40,908 nucleotides of DNA from a virus. Both the position numbers and the translations under genes were made by a program. This document shows positions 1 through 8,884 of the stretch, in pieces. The notes under the pieces were generated by a model that saw only the letters and a program-made list of their open reading frames with translations, did not search any database and was not told where the DNA came from. Location: positions 1 to 40,908 of IMG/VR virus record IMGVR_UViG_3300027631_003126. The stretch is one strand, 5' to 3'. Every line of letters begins with the position of its first letter. The first letter of the stretch is position 1.

Positions 1-62
1 TCCATGTCATCGTCCATGTCATGATCTTCATCATCCATGTCTTCATCCATGTCGTCATCTTT
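1..62 (-). repeat. Low-complexity Asp/Met codon repeat
   Basis: Imperfect tandem copies of catccatgtc/catgtcgtc on the plus strand encode an Asp-Met-Asp-Asp type tail in the partial minus-strand gene. It is a coding low-complexity tract rather than a regulatory repeat. Confidence 0.5.
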
Positions 63-323
63 TTCGTTTGCGAAGTCAACAGTTTCTGATTCCTCGTCAA
101 GATTAAAGAATTTGCTATCTTCAATACCGGCTTCTCTTGCGATAACTGGTAAATATTTAGCTCTAATTGCACTAGCTACAACTCTTGCTTCATCACCTTC
201 TAAAGAAGCGAATTTTTGCATATCAGCTACGCAATTTTCCATATCTTCTTTATCTGTTTCGTGAATTTCAGCAATCTTCATAGCAGCTAATCTTGATTGA
301 GTAATTTGTTCATTTTTATCCAT
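1..323 (-). CDS. Hypothetical acidic protein, partial (runs off left edge)
   Basis: The ATG at 323 opens a frame of 107 codons with no stop before the window edge, so the C-terminus is missing. An AAGGGA-type ribosome binding site lies about 11 bases upstream. The first 80 residues look like a helical, soluble protein (start MDKNEQITQSRLAAMKIAEI). From about residue 90 the chain becomes a run of Asp/Glu/Met (DDDMDEDMDDED pattern). It lies downstream of the protease gene in the transcription direction, separated by a terminator. Acidic proteins near portal and protease genes are often scaffold or capsid-assembly components, but that is inference from position. I do not recognise the family. 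Confidence 0.75.
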   Translation of the reverse strand, partial: MDKNEQITQSRLAAMKIAEIHETDKEDMENCVADMQKFASLEGDEARVVASAIRAKYLPVIAREAGIEDSKFFNLDEESETVDFANEKDDDMDEDMDDEDHDMDDDM

Positions 324-425
324 CTGTTGCTGCTTCCCTTATAGTTTTTACCTAAAGTTTAAGGTATCTTTTTTGGTATTCTAAGATAACAATAAAATAT
401 CCTTCTATTATTGCAATTTATACAA

Positions 426-454
426 AAAACAGGGTAGAAAATCTACCCTGTTTT
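426..454 (-). terminator. Rho-independent terminator after the protease-fusion gene
   Basis: A 13-bp perfect stem (426-438 pairs with 442-454) has a 3-base AAA loop. Read on the minus strand the stem is followed by a run of T. It lies about 20 bases beyond the stop codon of the 1402-residue gene and should separate it from the acidic gene at the left edge. Confidence 0.85.
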
Positions 455-474
455 AATTTGCAATTATATAATAA

Positions 475-3400
475 TTAGTCGATCCAAGTGATGGTTACAT
501 CAAGCTTTGAAGGATCCTTTTTATTAGCAGTTACTGTAGTTCTAGACATAGTTCCACAATCACCGCAGAATGTTGAATTTTTGACCTTATTTGCATGTCT
601 ATTACCGCAAGCTGGACAAATCATACCAACAGGTAATCTAGTTTCCTTATCTCTATTAAAATCTGCAGAAGCAGCTCTTAAATATGGATCTGGATCAACT
701 GTCGCAGATAATCTGAACATACCTCTTGCAGCTGCCATTGGCATTCCAGGAGCTGGTGCAGCTGGCATACCAGGAACAGTAGGAGCAGGTGCTGTTGCAG
801 CGCCTAATCCCATATCAGGACCTAAGCCAAGATCTCCAGCTGGAGCTTCTGTTTCAGGAGCCAAAGGAGCTTCTGCTCCGCCTTCGCCTTCATTTGAGGA
901 AAGAAGTTCAATTGTTTGTGTAATCTTGTATCTAGAACCACATTCATTACACTTACAATCATCAAGAACATCGATATCAACATTTTTAGATGCACATACA
1001 GGGCAGATAGATCCCCAAGGAGCTTTTTCACCCTTGACTTCTTCTGCAGGAGCTTCATCAGCAGCCATATCATCAGCGGTCATAGCGGAGAGACCTAAAT
1101 CTCCACCACCCATAGCGCCCATGTCCATACCAGCATTTTGATCAATTGGTCCTGCAGCTGGAGATTGAGGAGCTGCGCCACCCATTCCAGCCATTTGAGC
1201 ATATCTTTCAAGAAGCTTAGAACGTAAAGACTTAGCAGCTACAACAGCATTTTCTGTCATAATTACAGGAACATCTTCACCATAAAGATCTGTCTCTCCA
1301 GTTCCTTCTGTTGGTTCTGTTGCTACTGTTAAATCTTCAGCTACATCATCAGCCTTGAATGTTTTAGTTGTTCTCGAGGAGACAGTTGCTGTAACATCAC
1401 CATTTTCAGTTACAGAAAGGTCGGTAAATGCAAATGTACCTGGATCAACTGTAAAGCCCTTGGATTGTAAAACTTCAATTGCTTTATTCTTAAATGCATC
1501 TTCAAAATTATCATCAGAAGGCTTAATGCCACCAAGATCTTCAAGGCAGCAATAGAATCTTACACTTTCAAACTTTTCTTGTGTAATGTTCATAGCAGCG
1601 GTCTTTTCAGACTTTTGTTGTGCAGTAATTGCCTTAGAGATAAGCTTTTCGGCTACAGCTGGTTCTTCAACAAGTTTCTTAGCTGCTCTGACAATTGCAG
1701 ATGTTTTAATGTTATAATTTTCAGAATAATCAGCAAACCATCCCATTAAATTTTGTGTTAAAGTTTGCTTAGCTGCAAATCTTTGTCCCCAGAATTGTCT
1801 TCTAGCTCTCGACTTCGCTCTAGCTTCTGTTACGGATGCAGTCTTAGCATGATTAATATGAGCTCTCATAACGTTCTCATCCATGCCAGCAACTTCATCA
1901 ACAATCTCATCAGGTGTTACGCCGGTATCATTAGCAGCAGTTCCCATAGAGGCAAGTGCAACCTGAAGTTCTTCTTTAGAGATTAAATTATCATCTTCAG
2001 AAACGGCACTGGAAAGAGCAGCCTTAAGTTCTTCAGATCTTGATGGAGAAGCATTCATACCATCTACAGCAGAATCTTGCATATCTGCCATAAGAAGTTC
2101 TGCAAATCTTGTAACGCCTTCTTTAGTAATTTCGCCTTCATCAACAGCGACCTTAAGAGCTTCGGCTAAATCTGCAGCAGTAATGGAACCTTGAGAAACA
2201 GCATCACCAAGTTCTTCAAGGATAGCAGTTGTAGAGGACTTTGGTCCCTTTTCTTCCTTAAAGAAATCAGATCTAGCATCTTCCTTAGATCTAATGTCTG
2301 TACCAAGAGCAGATGTCTCAACCATTTCAGGAAGTTGTGGTTCTTCAGCTAATCTGCCAGCAGAATCCATAATTTCATCAGGTGTAACCATTGCAGCAAC
2401 GACAGCCTTAGCAAGAGCCTTAACTGCAGTAATCATAACTGTTTCAGCGTCAGCAGTGCCATGAGCTCTACACTTGGACAATCTTTCTTCAAGAGTGCCA
2501 TCAAGAACGCCCTTATTAACCTTTGCTACTAATTCCGAAAGAGTTTCCTTAACTTCTTCGTCCTTAACCTTATTTGCATAAAGTCCAGCATCAGCTAATT
2601 GCTTTTCAATAACTTCAATATTTGCTTCAGATCTTGCACTATAGTAAGATCCAGCTAATTCTTCTTCTCTGATTTTATCGCCAGATGGGTTTTTTCTTGC
2701 GTACTCAGCAGCATTCGAGCCACCAAGTTCTTCATTGATAGTTTTATATTCTTTGTTAGTTCTAAGCTTCTCTAATTCAACTTCCTTAACACTTCTATCT
2801 GTAGATGTTTCAAGTAAAGCAGTCTTGACAAATTTATTCAAGTCTTTAAGTAATTCAGAAGCAACCTTAGTGCCTTGTCCAGATTCCATCATTACTAGAG
2901 CATTCTCAGTAAGTGAAGGTTCCCAATTAATTTTAACATTGTTGTGATAGCCAGAAATGGAACCATCTGTTGATAAAACAACTCTATTTCCAGACCCATC
3001 TTCAACCTTAAAATCAATGGTGACGGCGGATGCTGTTCTTTTACGTTGTTCAGACGCAATTTTAGCAAAATGATCCATTTGATTTTTTCCCTCCGCCCTA
3101 TCATATTGGGGCGCATTTGTTTTTATATTTGTATTACGTCCAGATGCAGATCTGATAACGCTGCTAGTTGCTTCTTTAATTAAATCTTCATCAACTAAAG
3201 AAGACTTGAAAGATAAAATGCCTTCAGCTAATCTTTCAAACTTCGATTTTCTAGTATTTTTCGTACTAGCAAAAACTTCTCTTCTATTATCTTTTGATGC
3301 CCACACTAACATTGCATTATCATCAGAAGCAGTTGTAATGCCTCCTCCGATTGGTTCACCCATCATTACAGCAGGTTCTAGCATTCTTCCAACATTACCA

Positions 3401-4683
3401 GCAGAAGTATAATTTAAATTAGCCATCTGTTGTGGTTGTTGCTGTTGTGGGGCTGCCTGTTGTGGTTGATTAATAGGTCTTTGTTGTGCAGATTGTCCAG
3501 TATCAACACCATCATCAATAATATCTTGCATAGTAGATTGAAGATCAGCCATAGATTTAGTGATTTTACCTACATGAGCAAGATCGATATTATCTTTTCT
3601 TGAGAACATATTCATCACAGCAACTTCTAGGAAATTAAGTGATAAGTTGATCAAATCCAAGATATTTAGGCCAGCTCTTGGGTCAATTCCTAAAGCTTGC
3701 ATAACAGCACCAACAGTAGCATTTTGTCCTGCGCCTGGTTGTGCTAAAAGTTGTCCACCTACGAGAGTTCCAGCAGTTTGGGCTAATCTAACAGCAGTAT
3801 TTACAGTATTATTAGCAATTTCTAGAGCTTGTTGATGTTCAGGAGATTCGTTTAAATGAAAAGCTACTGTAATGTTTTTGTACAGTTGATTAGCTTTCTT
3901 TTCTAATTGTCCAGCTGCTTGAAGAATTTCATCTACATCATAAATTTCTTCGATTTCACAAGATTCAAAAGCTCCATCACCTACACAAGATAGTTCAATG
4001 AATTTAATTCCATAATTTTTTTCATAGATGTGTTTGCCAGAGCTAGGGTGTTTCTTGCCCTTCCACTTTTTAAGACAATCGCAGTAATCTTTTTCAGTAT
4101 AAGCTTTATTAGAACAATTAGAACAAATACCGTGTTCAACAGAAGCTCCCATAGAAACATCATGGATAACTCCGGTTCTGATATTTCTTGCAATGTCTGG
4201 GTAAGCTTCTTCATCTACGAAATAAGTACAAAAAACGCAATTTTCTTCTTCGTCCCATTCTGCATATACAACCATACCTTTAGCTTGTTCAATGTCATCA
4301 TTCTTATGGTTTGTATAGATTGGTACGCCTTCGAAAGTTTTATAAGAGGGGATTTTTTCGCCTTTAATCTCAACTTCTTTTAATAATTCATCTTTGCCAA
4401 AGTAATCGCCATTTGCATTTACTACATCTGCATCAATAGCTCTAGCACGAACCCAAAGAAGCTTAGCACCCTTTCTAGATTGCATTTCCTTAACGATATC
4501 AAAGTCTTTATATTTTTTAAAAACATCATCAGGATTCGCATAGAGTGATTGAAGGCCAATTTTTGCAGCTTCTCTAAAATTTGTTGAAGCTGTTTTCAGA
4601 AGATGTTCTTTTACAAGTTCTCTATCATTTGCATCTAGAAAACTCTCAATTGTTATTCTTCCACCTTTGGCAAACTTAAGCAT
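475..4683 (-). CDS. Giant prohead protease fusion with zinc ribbons (1402 aa)
   Basis: The N-terminal quarter looks like a phage prohead maturation protease. Residues 76-100 carry the RAIDADVVNANGDYFG segment, His126 sits in a YTNHKNDD motif and Ser177 in VSMGAS, which fit the His and Ser positions of the herpesvirus/HK97/T4 gp21 protease fold. A cysteine cluster (C187, C190, C201, C203) interrupts this domain. After about residue 260 the chain is far longer than an ordinary protease (200-300 aa). It includes a Gln/Pro-rich linker near 400-425, a long helical middle resembling scaffold, and two C-terminal zinc ribbons (near 1225-1250, and C1356, C1359, C1373, C1376). A protease-scaffold fusion that processes the capsid interior is the likely role. 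The ATG at 4683 has GGAG upstream. The gene follows the portal gene, a common order in capsid modules. The protease assignment is fairly sure; the functions of the middle and C-terminus are unknown. Confidence 0.7.
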   Translation of the reverse strand: MLKFAKGGRITIESFLDANDRELVKEHLLKTASTNFREAAKIGLQSLYANPDDVFKKYKDFDIVKEMQSRKGAKLLWVRARAIDADVVNANGDYFGKDELLKEVEIKGEKIPSYKTFEGVPIYTNHKNDDIEQAKGMVVYAEWDEEENCVFCTYFVDEEAYPDIARNIRTGVIHDVSMGASVEHGICSNCSNKAYTEKDYCDCLKKWKGKKHPSSGKHIYEKNYGIKFIELSCVGDGAFESCEIEEIYDVDEILQAAGQLEKKANQLYKNITVAFHLNESPEHQQALEIANNTVNTAVRLAQTAGTLVGGQLLAQPGAGQNATVGAVMQALGIDPRAGLNILDLINLSLNFLEVAVMNMFSRKDNIDLAHVGKITKSMADLQSTMQDIIDDGVDTGQSAQQRPINQPQQAAPQQQQPQQMANLNYTSAGNVGRMLEPAVMMGEPIGGGITTASDDNAMLVWASKDNRREVFASTKNTRKSKFERLAEGILSFKSSLVDEDLIKEATSSVIRSASGRNTNIKTNAPQYDRAEGKNQMDHFAKIASEQRKRTASAVTIDFKVEDGSGNRVVLSTDGSISGYHNNVKINWEPSLTENALVMMESGQGTKVASELLKDLNKFVKTALLETSTDRSVKEVELEKLRTNKEYKTINEELGGSNAAEYARKNPSGDKIREEELAGSYYSARSEANIEVIEKQLADAGLYANKVKDEEVKETLSELVAKVNKGVLDGTLEERLSKCRAHGTADAETVMITAVKALAKAVVAAMVTPDEIMDSAGRLAEEPQLPEMVETSALGTDIRSKEDARSDFFKEEKGPKSSTTAILEELGDAVSQGSITAADLAEALKVAVDEGEITKEGVTRFAELLMADMQDSAVDGMNASPSRSEELKAALSSAVSEDDNLISKEELQVALASMGTAANDTGVTPDEIVDEVAGMDENVMRAHINHAKTASVTEARAKSRARRQFWGQRFAAKQTLTQNLMGWFADYSENYNIKTSAIVRAAKKLVEEPAVAEKLISKAITAQQKSEKTAAMNITQEKFESVRFYCCLEDLGGIKPSDDNFEDAFKNKAIEVLQSKGFTVDPGTFAFTDLSVTENGDVTATVSSRTTKTFKADDVAEDLTVATEPTEGTGETDLYGEDVPVIMTENAVVAAKSLRSKLLERYAQMAGMGGAAPQSPAAGPIDQNAGMDMGAMGGGDLGLSAMTADDMAADEAPAEEVKGEKAPWGSICPVCASKNVDIDVLDDCKCNECGSRYKITQTIELLSSNEGEGGAEAPLAPETEAPAGDLGLGPDMGLGAATAPAPTVPGMPAAPAPGMPMAAARGMFRLSATVDPDPYLRAASADFNRDKETRLPVGMICPACGNRHANKVKNSTFCGDCGTMSRTTVTANKKDPSKLDVTITWID

Positions 4684-4750
4684 GTAATATAATTCTCCGA
4701 TCAGAGACTAGTCTTAATTTCTGTTCTAGAATTTGCCTCTAAATTCCTGT

Positions 4751-4758
4751 TATTTATA
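4751..4758 (-). promoter_or_regulatory. Possible T4-like late promoter element (TATAAATA)
   Basis: The minus strand reads TATAAATA 68 bases upstream of the start of the protease-fusion gene. This is the T4 late promoter consensus, and this phage encodes its own sigma factors and a sliding clamp. In DNA this AT-rich the 8-mer is expected several times by chance, so support is weak. Confidence 0.2.
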
Positions 4759-4763
4759 CAGTT

Positions 4764-7205
4764 TTAAACAAATTCTTCCGTCATATTAGAGTTACCTAAT
4801 TTTTTCCTAATAGCTTGAGAAATCACGCTAATAACATCTTGAGAATGTTCTTTAAGTTCTTTGTCAGTAAATCTTAATACTGTCCATCCATTAGCAGAAA
4901 GTTCAATATCTCTTCTTTTATCTCTAGCAATTTTTTCAGGATTGTTGTGCCAAATTTCTCCATCGGCTTCAACTGCAATACCTAATTCTGGGATAGCAGC
5001 ATCTAGTTGGTAATCCATTGTAGGTCCAGCTAAATATTGTCCATAGATTGCAAAAGGAAGATTCATAGAGAGAAGCATGCTATAAAGGGATTTCTCAAGA
5101 CTTGTAAACATTTGTGCCTGAGGTCTTTCTAATTTCTTTTTAGCATATCTATGTCTAATATTTTCATCTTCAGAATTTGACCAAGATGAGAAAATTACAT
5201 TTGCTTCATAATTAACTGGGAAAGAATATTCTCCACCAAATTCAGCAACTCTAAGGCTATTTCCAAAGCCATCATATTCCTCTGGTAAAGCTCCTAAGTT
5301 TCCTCTTCCTGTCACTGGGGTAATAGATTTAAGGAAAAGTTCATGAGCTACAGATTTAAATTGAACAGAAGCTAATCTTTGGTTTGTATCTTTGAGATGT
5401 CCATTAAGTTTATCATTATAGATTTCATTAATTACTTTTGATGCTAATCTATAAGTTTCTGTTTTTGTATTTGCTGTTGGTGCTGGAGCTGGAGCTGGCG
5501 GAGGTGCTGGTGCTCCCATTGGTGGTGCTCCCATACCCATATCAGGAGCGCCCATGCCCATTCCCATTCCGGCATCAGGTTGTGCAGGAGCGCCACCAGT
5601 AAATCCTTGACCTGTTACCGGACCTGATGAAAATCCTGTTAGCATGTCAGTGTTTGCAATATTAGGATTATTTACGAAACCTGATCCCTGTTCAAATCTT
5701 AATCTTTCAATTTCCTGATCTGGGTCAAGTCCAAAAGATTCTATAAGAGTCATATTAGAAATAACTCCATTAGAATTAGCGGTAACAAGCATTTGAAGTT
5801 TGCCGGTATCGTCTCTTAATTGTAGATCATCAAATTTAATTGTAGGGTAAATAATTTCATCTTGTCCTCTTTCACCCTCGACAACAAATCCATTCCATAT
5901 TGACACTTGTTTGAAAAGTTGTTCTTCAATCCAGTGTGCAACTTCTCTTCGGAATGTTTCAAGTCTTTGTGCCATTGCGAGAAGACCAACTTGAGCATTT
6001 CCATATGTAGGACCTTCGCCATTAAGAAGAGCCTTGTTAAGCATAAGACCATCTAAAATTTCTTGGTCAATTAATTCATATTCGTTTGTTAATTGAAGAA
6101 CCTTACCAGATGCTCCATAAAATTCAAAGTCAAAAGCATGGTGTGTGACAAGAGTAAGGTTAGGGTCATTTGCGATGGATGCTAACTCTTCTTGGACATT
6201 ATCGATATCTTCTTGTGATGCTGGTCTTTGATCATTTCCAACCTTGACAATTTTAATAGGAAGGATATGTCTTTCAGCTACTAACCATTGAGATTGTCTT
6301 AATTTATCTTTATATGCTAATGTTGGGAATAATGGTCTAATCATAGGTGTGCCATAATCTTCCCAAGGGTTAGATCCATGTTTAAAGTGTTTGATAGAAA
6401 TAGGGTTTAATTTAATTGGTTCTCCCCTAAGTATCATTTTCTTTACTGAATCTGGAATTTGATCATAATATTCTTTAGGTTGTTTTTCTTGGACAATTCT
6501 GATTTCTTCTGCTGATGGTCTGTAAACATATCGCCCTTCTTGATCAATCATTCCGGGCATTTTCATTACACTATCAGGATTTAAAACAGAGAGAGATTTC
6601 CAAGTTGCGCCTTCATGTTGGCATTCTTGATTCTTATCAGCATCCCAGTTAGAGCCATGGCAGTGAGAGCATTCAATTGAGGATAAAACAAACACGTCTC
6701 CAAGCAAATGATAAACTTTAGATATTTCTGGTAGCCATTTTTGAAAGTTGAGTTTTTGAATGAGTTTTTCAAAATAATCTTTAACATATGAGGAAGAACA
6801 TTCAAGCTTCCATCCAGAGAAAGGGTAGTTGGTATAGAAATTAATACCTGCTGCAATTTTAGGTTCGTTATTTCTCCACCAGTTCGCCCACAAATACACT
6901 TCTTTTCGTGCATTTGGAATTTGGAAAGATGTAGCTGTAAGGAAAGGAGAATAAAAGTTTGGCGCAGTGGTGATATTACCAGACATCTGAGCATATTTAT
7001 TCATATTTGTAGAAGCATTTGCCCCTACAGATGATGCTGCTCTTGAAGATGCGTAAGCTCTATCTATATTAAAACCTTCAGACCCAGTGACTCTTTCTCC
7101 GGTAACTGTTTGGGCTGCAGTCTTTAATGCTGTTTGTAATGATGAAACGTTTTCTGTTGACAAATTATTGACCTCATAAGTATTTGTTAGAATAGTAAGT
7201 AACAC
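4764..7205 (-). CDS. Portal protein with C-terminal Vsr/DUF559-like nuclease domain (813 aa)
   Basis: Residues about 95-560 have the character of a large-phage portal: an aromatic-rich N-terminus (LWANWWRNNEPKIAAGINFY), a central region of the type PISIKHFKHGSNPWEDYGTP, and the helical clip/stem ending near DPDQEIERLRFEQG. The portal forms the dodecameric DNA gate of the head. A Cys/His cluster (C179, C182, about C197) is inserted in the body. A Gly/Met/Pro-rich linker near 570-600 follows. The last 120 residues look like a PD-(D/E)XK nuclease of the DUF559/Vsr group: D735, E746, D748, then W752-H753, and an RDKRRD..L...GW.VLRF segment (761 on). The start is uncertain: GTG at 7205 gives the longest frame with only a weak GAG upstream, and a TTG near 7163 is an alternative. 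Portal function is fairly sure; the nuclease activity is inferred from motifs. Confidence 0.8.
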   Translation of the reverse strand: MLLTILTNTYEVNNLSTENVSSLQTALKTAAQTVTGERVTGSEGFNIDRAYASSRAASSVGANASTNMNKYAQMSGNITTAPNFYSPFLTATSFQIPNARKEVYLWANWWRNNEPKIAAGINFYTNYPFSGWKLECSSSYVKDYFEKLIQKLNFQKWLPEISKVYHLLGDVFVLSSIECSHCHGSNWDADKNQECQHEGATWKSLSVLNPDSVMKMPGMIDQEGRYVYRPSAEEIRIVQEKQPKEYYDQIPDSVKKMILRGEPIKLNPISIKHFKHGSNPWEDYGTPMIRPLFPTLAYKDKLRQSQWLVAERHILPIKIVKVGNDQRPASQEDIDNVQEELASIANDPNLTLVTHHAFDFEFYGASGKVLQLTNEYELIDQEILDGLMLNKALLNGEGPTYGNAQVGLLAMAQRLETFRREVAHWIEEQLFKQVSIWNGFVVEGERGQDEIIYPTIKFDDLQLRDDTGKLQMLVTANSNGVISNMTLIESFGLDPDQEIERLRFEQGSGFVNNPNIANTDMLTGFSSGPVTGQGFTGGAPAQPDAGMGMGMGAPDMGMGAPPMGAPAPPPAPAPAPTANTKTETYRLASKVINEIYNDKLNGHLKDTNQRLASVQFKSVAHELFLKSITPVTGRGNLGALPEEYDGFGNSLRVAEFGGEYSFPVNYEANVIFSSWSNSEDENIRHRYAKKKLERPQAQMFTSLEKSLYSMLLSMNLPFAIYGQYLAGPTMDYQLDAAIPELGIAVEADGEIWHNNPEKIARDKRRDIELSANGWTVLRFTDKELKEHSQDVISVISQAIRKKLGNSNMTEEFV

Positions 7206-7309
7206 ATTTAACTCATGCTTATCTATCTATTTAGTACAATTTTTTTATCATTATATCCTTTTTATCAAAAATAAGGTTATAGCATAAAATTTGTATAATA
7301 TAAGTATAA

Positions 7310-8488
7310 ATGAAAATTATTCATAAAACATACAAATTTAGAATATACCCTTCAGAACAACAAAAAATTGTTATCGAAAAACACTTTGGTTGCTGTAGAT
7401 TTGTGTTTAACAAATTTTTAAATGAAAGAAAAGAAGAATATTTAAATAATGGAAATTATTTAAATTATTATAATAATGCAAAATCTTTAACTGAAATAAA
7501 AAAAGATTTACCCTGGCTGAAAGAAGTAAATAGTCAATCATTACAATCAGTTTTGAAAAATTTAGATATTGCTTATAATAGATTCTTTAAAAAAATAACC
7601 AAATTTCCAAAATTTAAAAAGAAAAATTATAATCAATCATTTCATATTCCTCAATCTGTAGAAATTAAAAATTACAAACTTTCTATACCTAAATTTAAAC
7701 AGGGAATAAAAATTAAAATAGATAGAGCAATAGAAGGGAAAATTTTAAATGCCACTCTATCAAAAAATTCAACAAATAAATACTATATTTGCATAACTTG
7801 TCAATTAGAATATCAAACATATTCGCCGACAAAATCCTCAATTGGTATTGATACAGGCATAAAAGATTTAGCAATTTTAAGTGATGGAACAAAATACGAA
7901 AATATTAAATCATTAAAAGTATCATTAAAAAAACTTAAATACGAGCAGAGACAACTTTCAAAGAAAACTAAAGGAAGTGGTCTAAGGAATAAACAAAAAA
8001 TAAAACTTGCCTTAATTCACGAGAAAGTATCTAATAGAAGAAAAGATCATTTACATAAAGTATCAACAGAAATTATCAAAAACCACGATATTATCTGTAT
8101 TGAAGACTTAAATGTTAAAGGAATGATGAAAAATCATAAATTAGCACAAGCACTTTCTGATGTTGGACTAGGAATATTTTATAGTTTACTAGAATACAAA
8201 GCATCCTGGAATAATAAAACTATTATTGTAATAGATAGATTTTTTCCAAGTAGCAAAATGTGTTCAGAATGTAATTGGATTAACCAAGAATTAACCTTGA
8301 AAGATAGAAAATGGACTTGTTTGTACTGCAGAACAGCACATGATAGAGATATTAATGCAAGTAGAAATATTCTTATTCAAGGTTTAAATATACTGTCTGG
8401 ATTAGGGACTAATTCGGACAATAAACAAAAACAAGTGGAGTCGTCTTCGATAGAAGAGGCTATGAAACTTGAAATTCAGAAAATTTAA
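7310..8488 (+). CDS. tnpB: TnpB RNA-guided nuclease, IS605 OrfB family (392 aa)
   Basis: TnpB proteins are RNA-guided DNA nucleases, ancestors of Cas12, that preserve their elements by cutting empty target sites. This copy is full length and has the split RuvC residues D181 (GIDTGIK), E265 (CIEDLNVKG) and D347 (HDRDINAS), plus the zinc ribbon C318, C321, C337, C340. The N-terminal helix-turn-helix region (YKFRIYPSEQQ) is intact. It is encoded opposite to all its neighbours. A TATAAT lies at 7294-7299, close to the ATG, but no convincing -35 is seen. The 3' end of the gene and the hairpin behind it are the expected source of its omega-RNA. No damage to catalytic residues is visible, so it should be active. 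Confidence 0.93.
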   Translation: MKIIHKTYKFRIYPSEQQKIVIEKHFGCCRFVFNKFLNERKEEYLNNGNYLNYYNNAKSLTEIKKDLPWLKEVNSQSLQSVLKNLDIAYNRFFKKITKFPKFKKKNYNQSFHIPQSVEIKNYKLSIPKFKQGIKIKIDRAIEGKILNATLSKNSTNKYYICITCQLEYQTYSPTKSSIGIDTGIKDLAILSDGTKYENIKSLKVSLKKLKYEQRQLSKKTKGSGLRNKQKIKLALIHEKVSNRRKDHLHKVSTEIIKNHDIICIEDLNVKGMMKNHKLAQALSDVGLGIFYSLLEYKASWNNKTIIVIDRFFPSSKMCSECNWINQELTLKDRKWTCLYCRTAHDRDINASRNILIQGLNILSGLGTNSDNKQKQVESSSIEEAMKLEIQKI

Positions 8489-8502
8489 ATCTGAATAGTT
8501 CA
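8474..8502 (+). ncRNA. Putative 3' end of omega-RNA for TnpB 1
   Basis: The stem 8474-8480/8490-8496 with a 9-base loop, followed by TAGTTCA, sits at the tnpB stop codon. In IS605-type elements the guide RNA scaffold is processed from this part of the tnpB transcript. The guide would then be the flanking phage DNA from about 8503. The call rests on position and analogy. Confidence 0.4.
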
Positions 8503-8506
8503 TACT

Positions 8507-8884
8507 TCAGTTTGTTGTAATATTAGAAGGAAGATCTTGAAACATGTCAGCGCCTTTGCCAACGTTATATTGAGGTATGCCCCTTATAAGCATGTCTCCT
8601 CTAATATTCTCTGTACTACCCATAGATTGAAATACAGGATCATCTTCTCTTGTAGATTCTAATTGTTCTTCTAAAGTTAAAGAATCTAAAGATATTGGTG
8701 CAACCTGAAGTAGACTTAACAATTCATTTCTTTGCTGTTCAGATAATTTTTTATAAGCATTTAAACTTATTTTCATTTGATCTAACAAGCTAATAATCTG
8801 AGGTAAAATTACTTCTTCTTCTTGCAAATTAGGGGAAGAAATAATTCCTCCCCCAATTGAACCTTGAGCTAATTTATACCACAT
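8507..8884 (-). CDS. Hypothetical virion-region protein (125 aa)
   Basis: This is a small soluble protein of unknown family, transcribed with the portal module. It starts MWYKLAQGSIGGG, a Lys-Leu-Ala-Gln then Gly-rich pattern seen in several other structural-region proteins here. Residues 30-65 are predicted helical (LLDQMKISLNAYKKLSEQQ). The ATG at 8884 directly abuts the stop of the 501-residue upstream gene (8885), which indicates translational coupling. The TnpB 1 element ends a few bases past its stop codon, so native downstream signals have probably been separated from it. Confidence 0.75.
   Translation of the reverse strand: MWYKLAQGSIGGGIISSPNLQEEEVILPQIISLLDQMKISLNAYKKLSEQQRNELLSLLQVAPISLDSLTLEEQLESTREDDPVFQSMGSTENIRGDMLIRGIPQYNVGKGADMFQDLPSNITTN

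Larger units (their letters stand above)
7206..8502 (+). mobile_element. IS200/IS605-type TnpB-only element 1 (approximate ends)
   Basis: A plus-strand tnpB lies between two minus-strand phage genes, with no tnpA nearby. At the right end a 7-bp hairpin (8474-8480 with 8490-8496) overlaps the end of tnpB and is followed by TAGTTCA. This resembles the right ends of known IS605/IS1341 elements, where the omega-RNA scaffold stops and the guide begins, so I place the end near 8502. The left end was not located precisely and may lie anywhere in 7206-7300. The neighbouring gene's stop codon begins at 8509, only a few bases outside. Confidence 0.6.

Noticed and set aside
1-62. Short repeats at the left edge as a CRISPR or origin
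   Set aside because: The units are imperfect, about 9-12 bases long, and in frame as Asp/Met codons of a coding sequence; there are no spacers.
488-1141. Plus-strand open frame of 217 codons
   Set aside because: It is antisense to the protease-fusion gene, with biased composition caused by the Ala/Pro/Gly-rich C-terminus on the other strand, and it has no ribosome binding site or family features.
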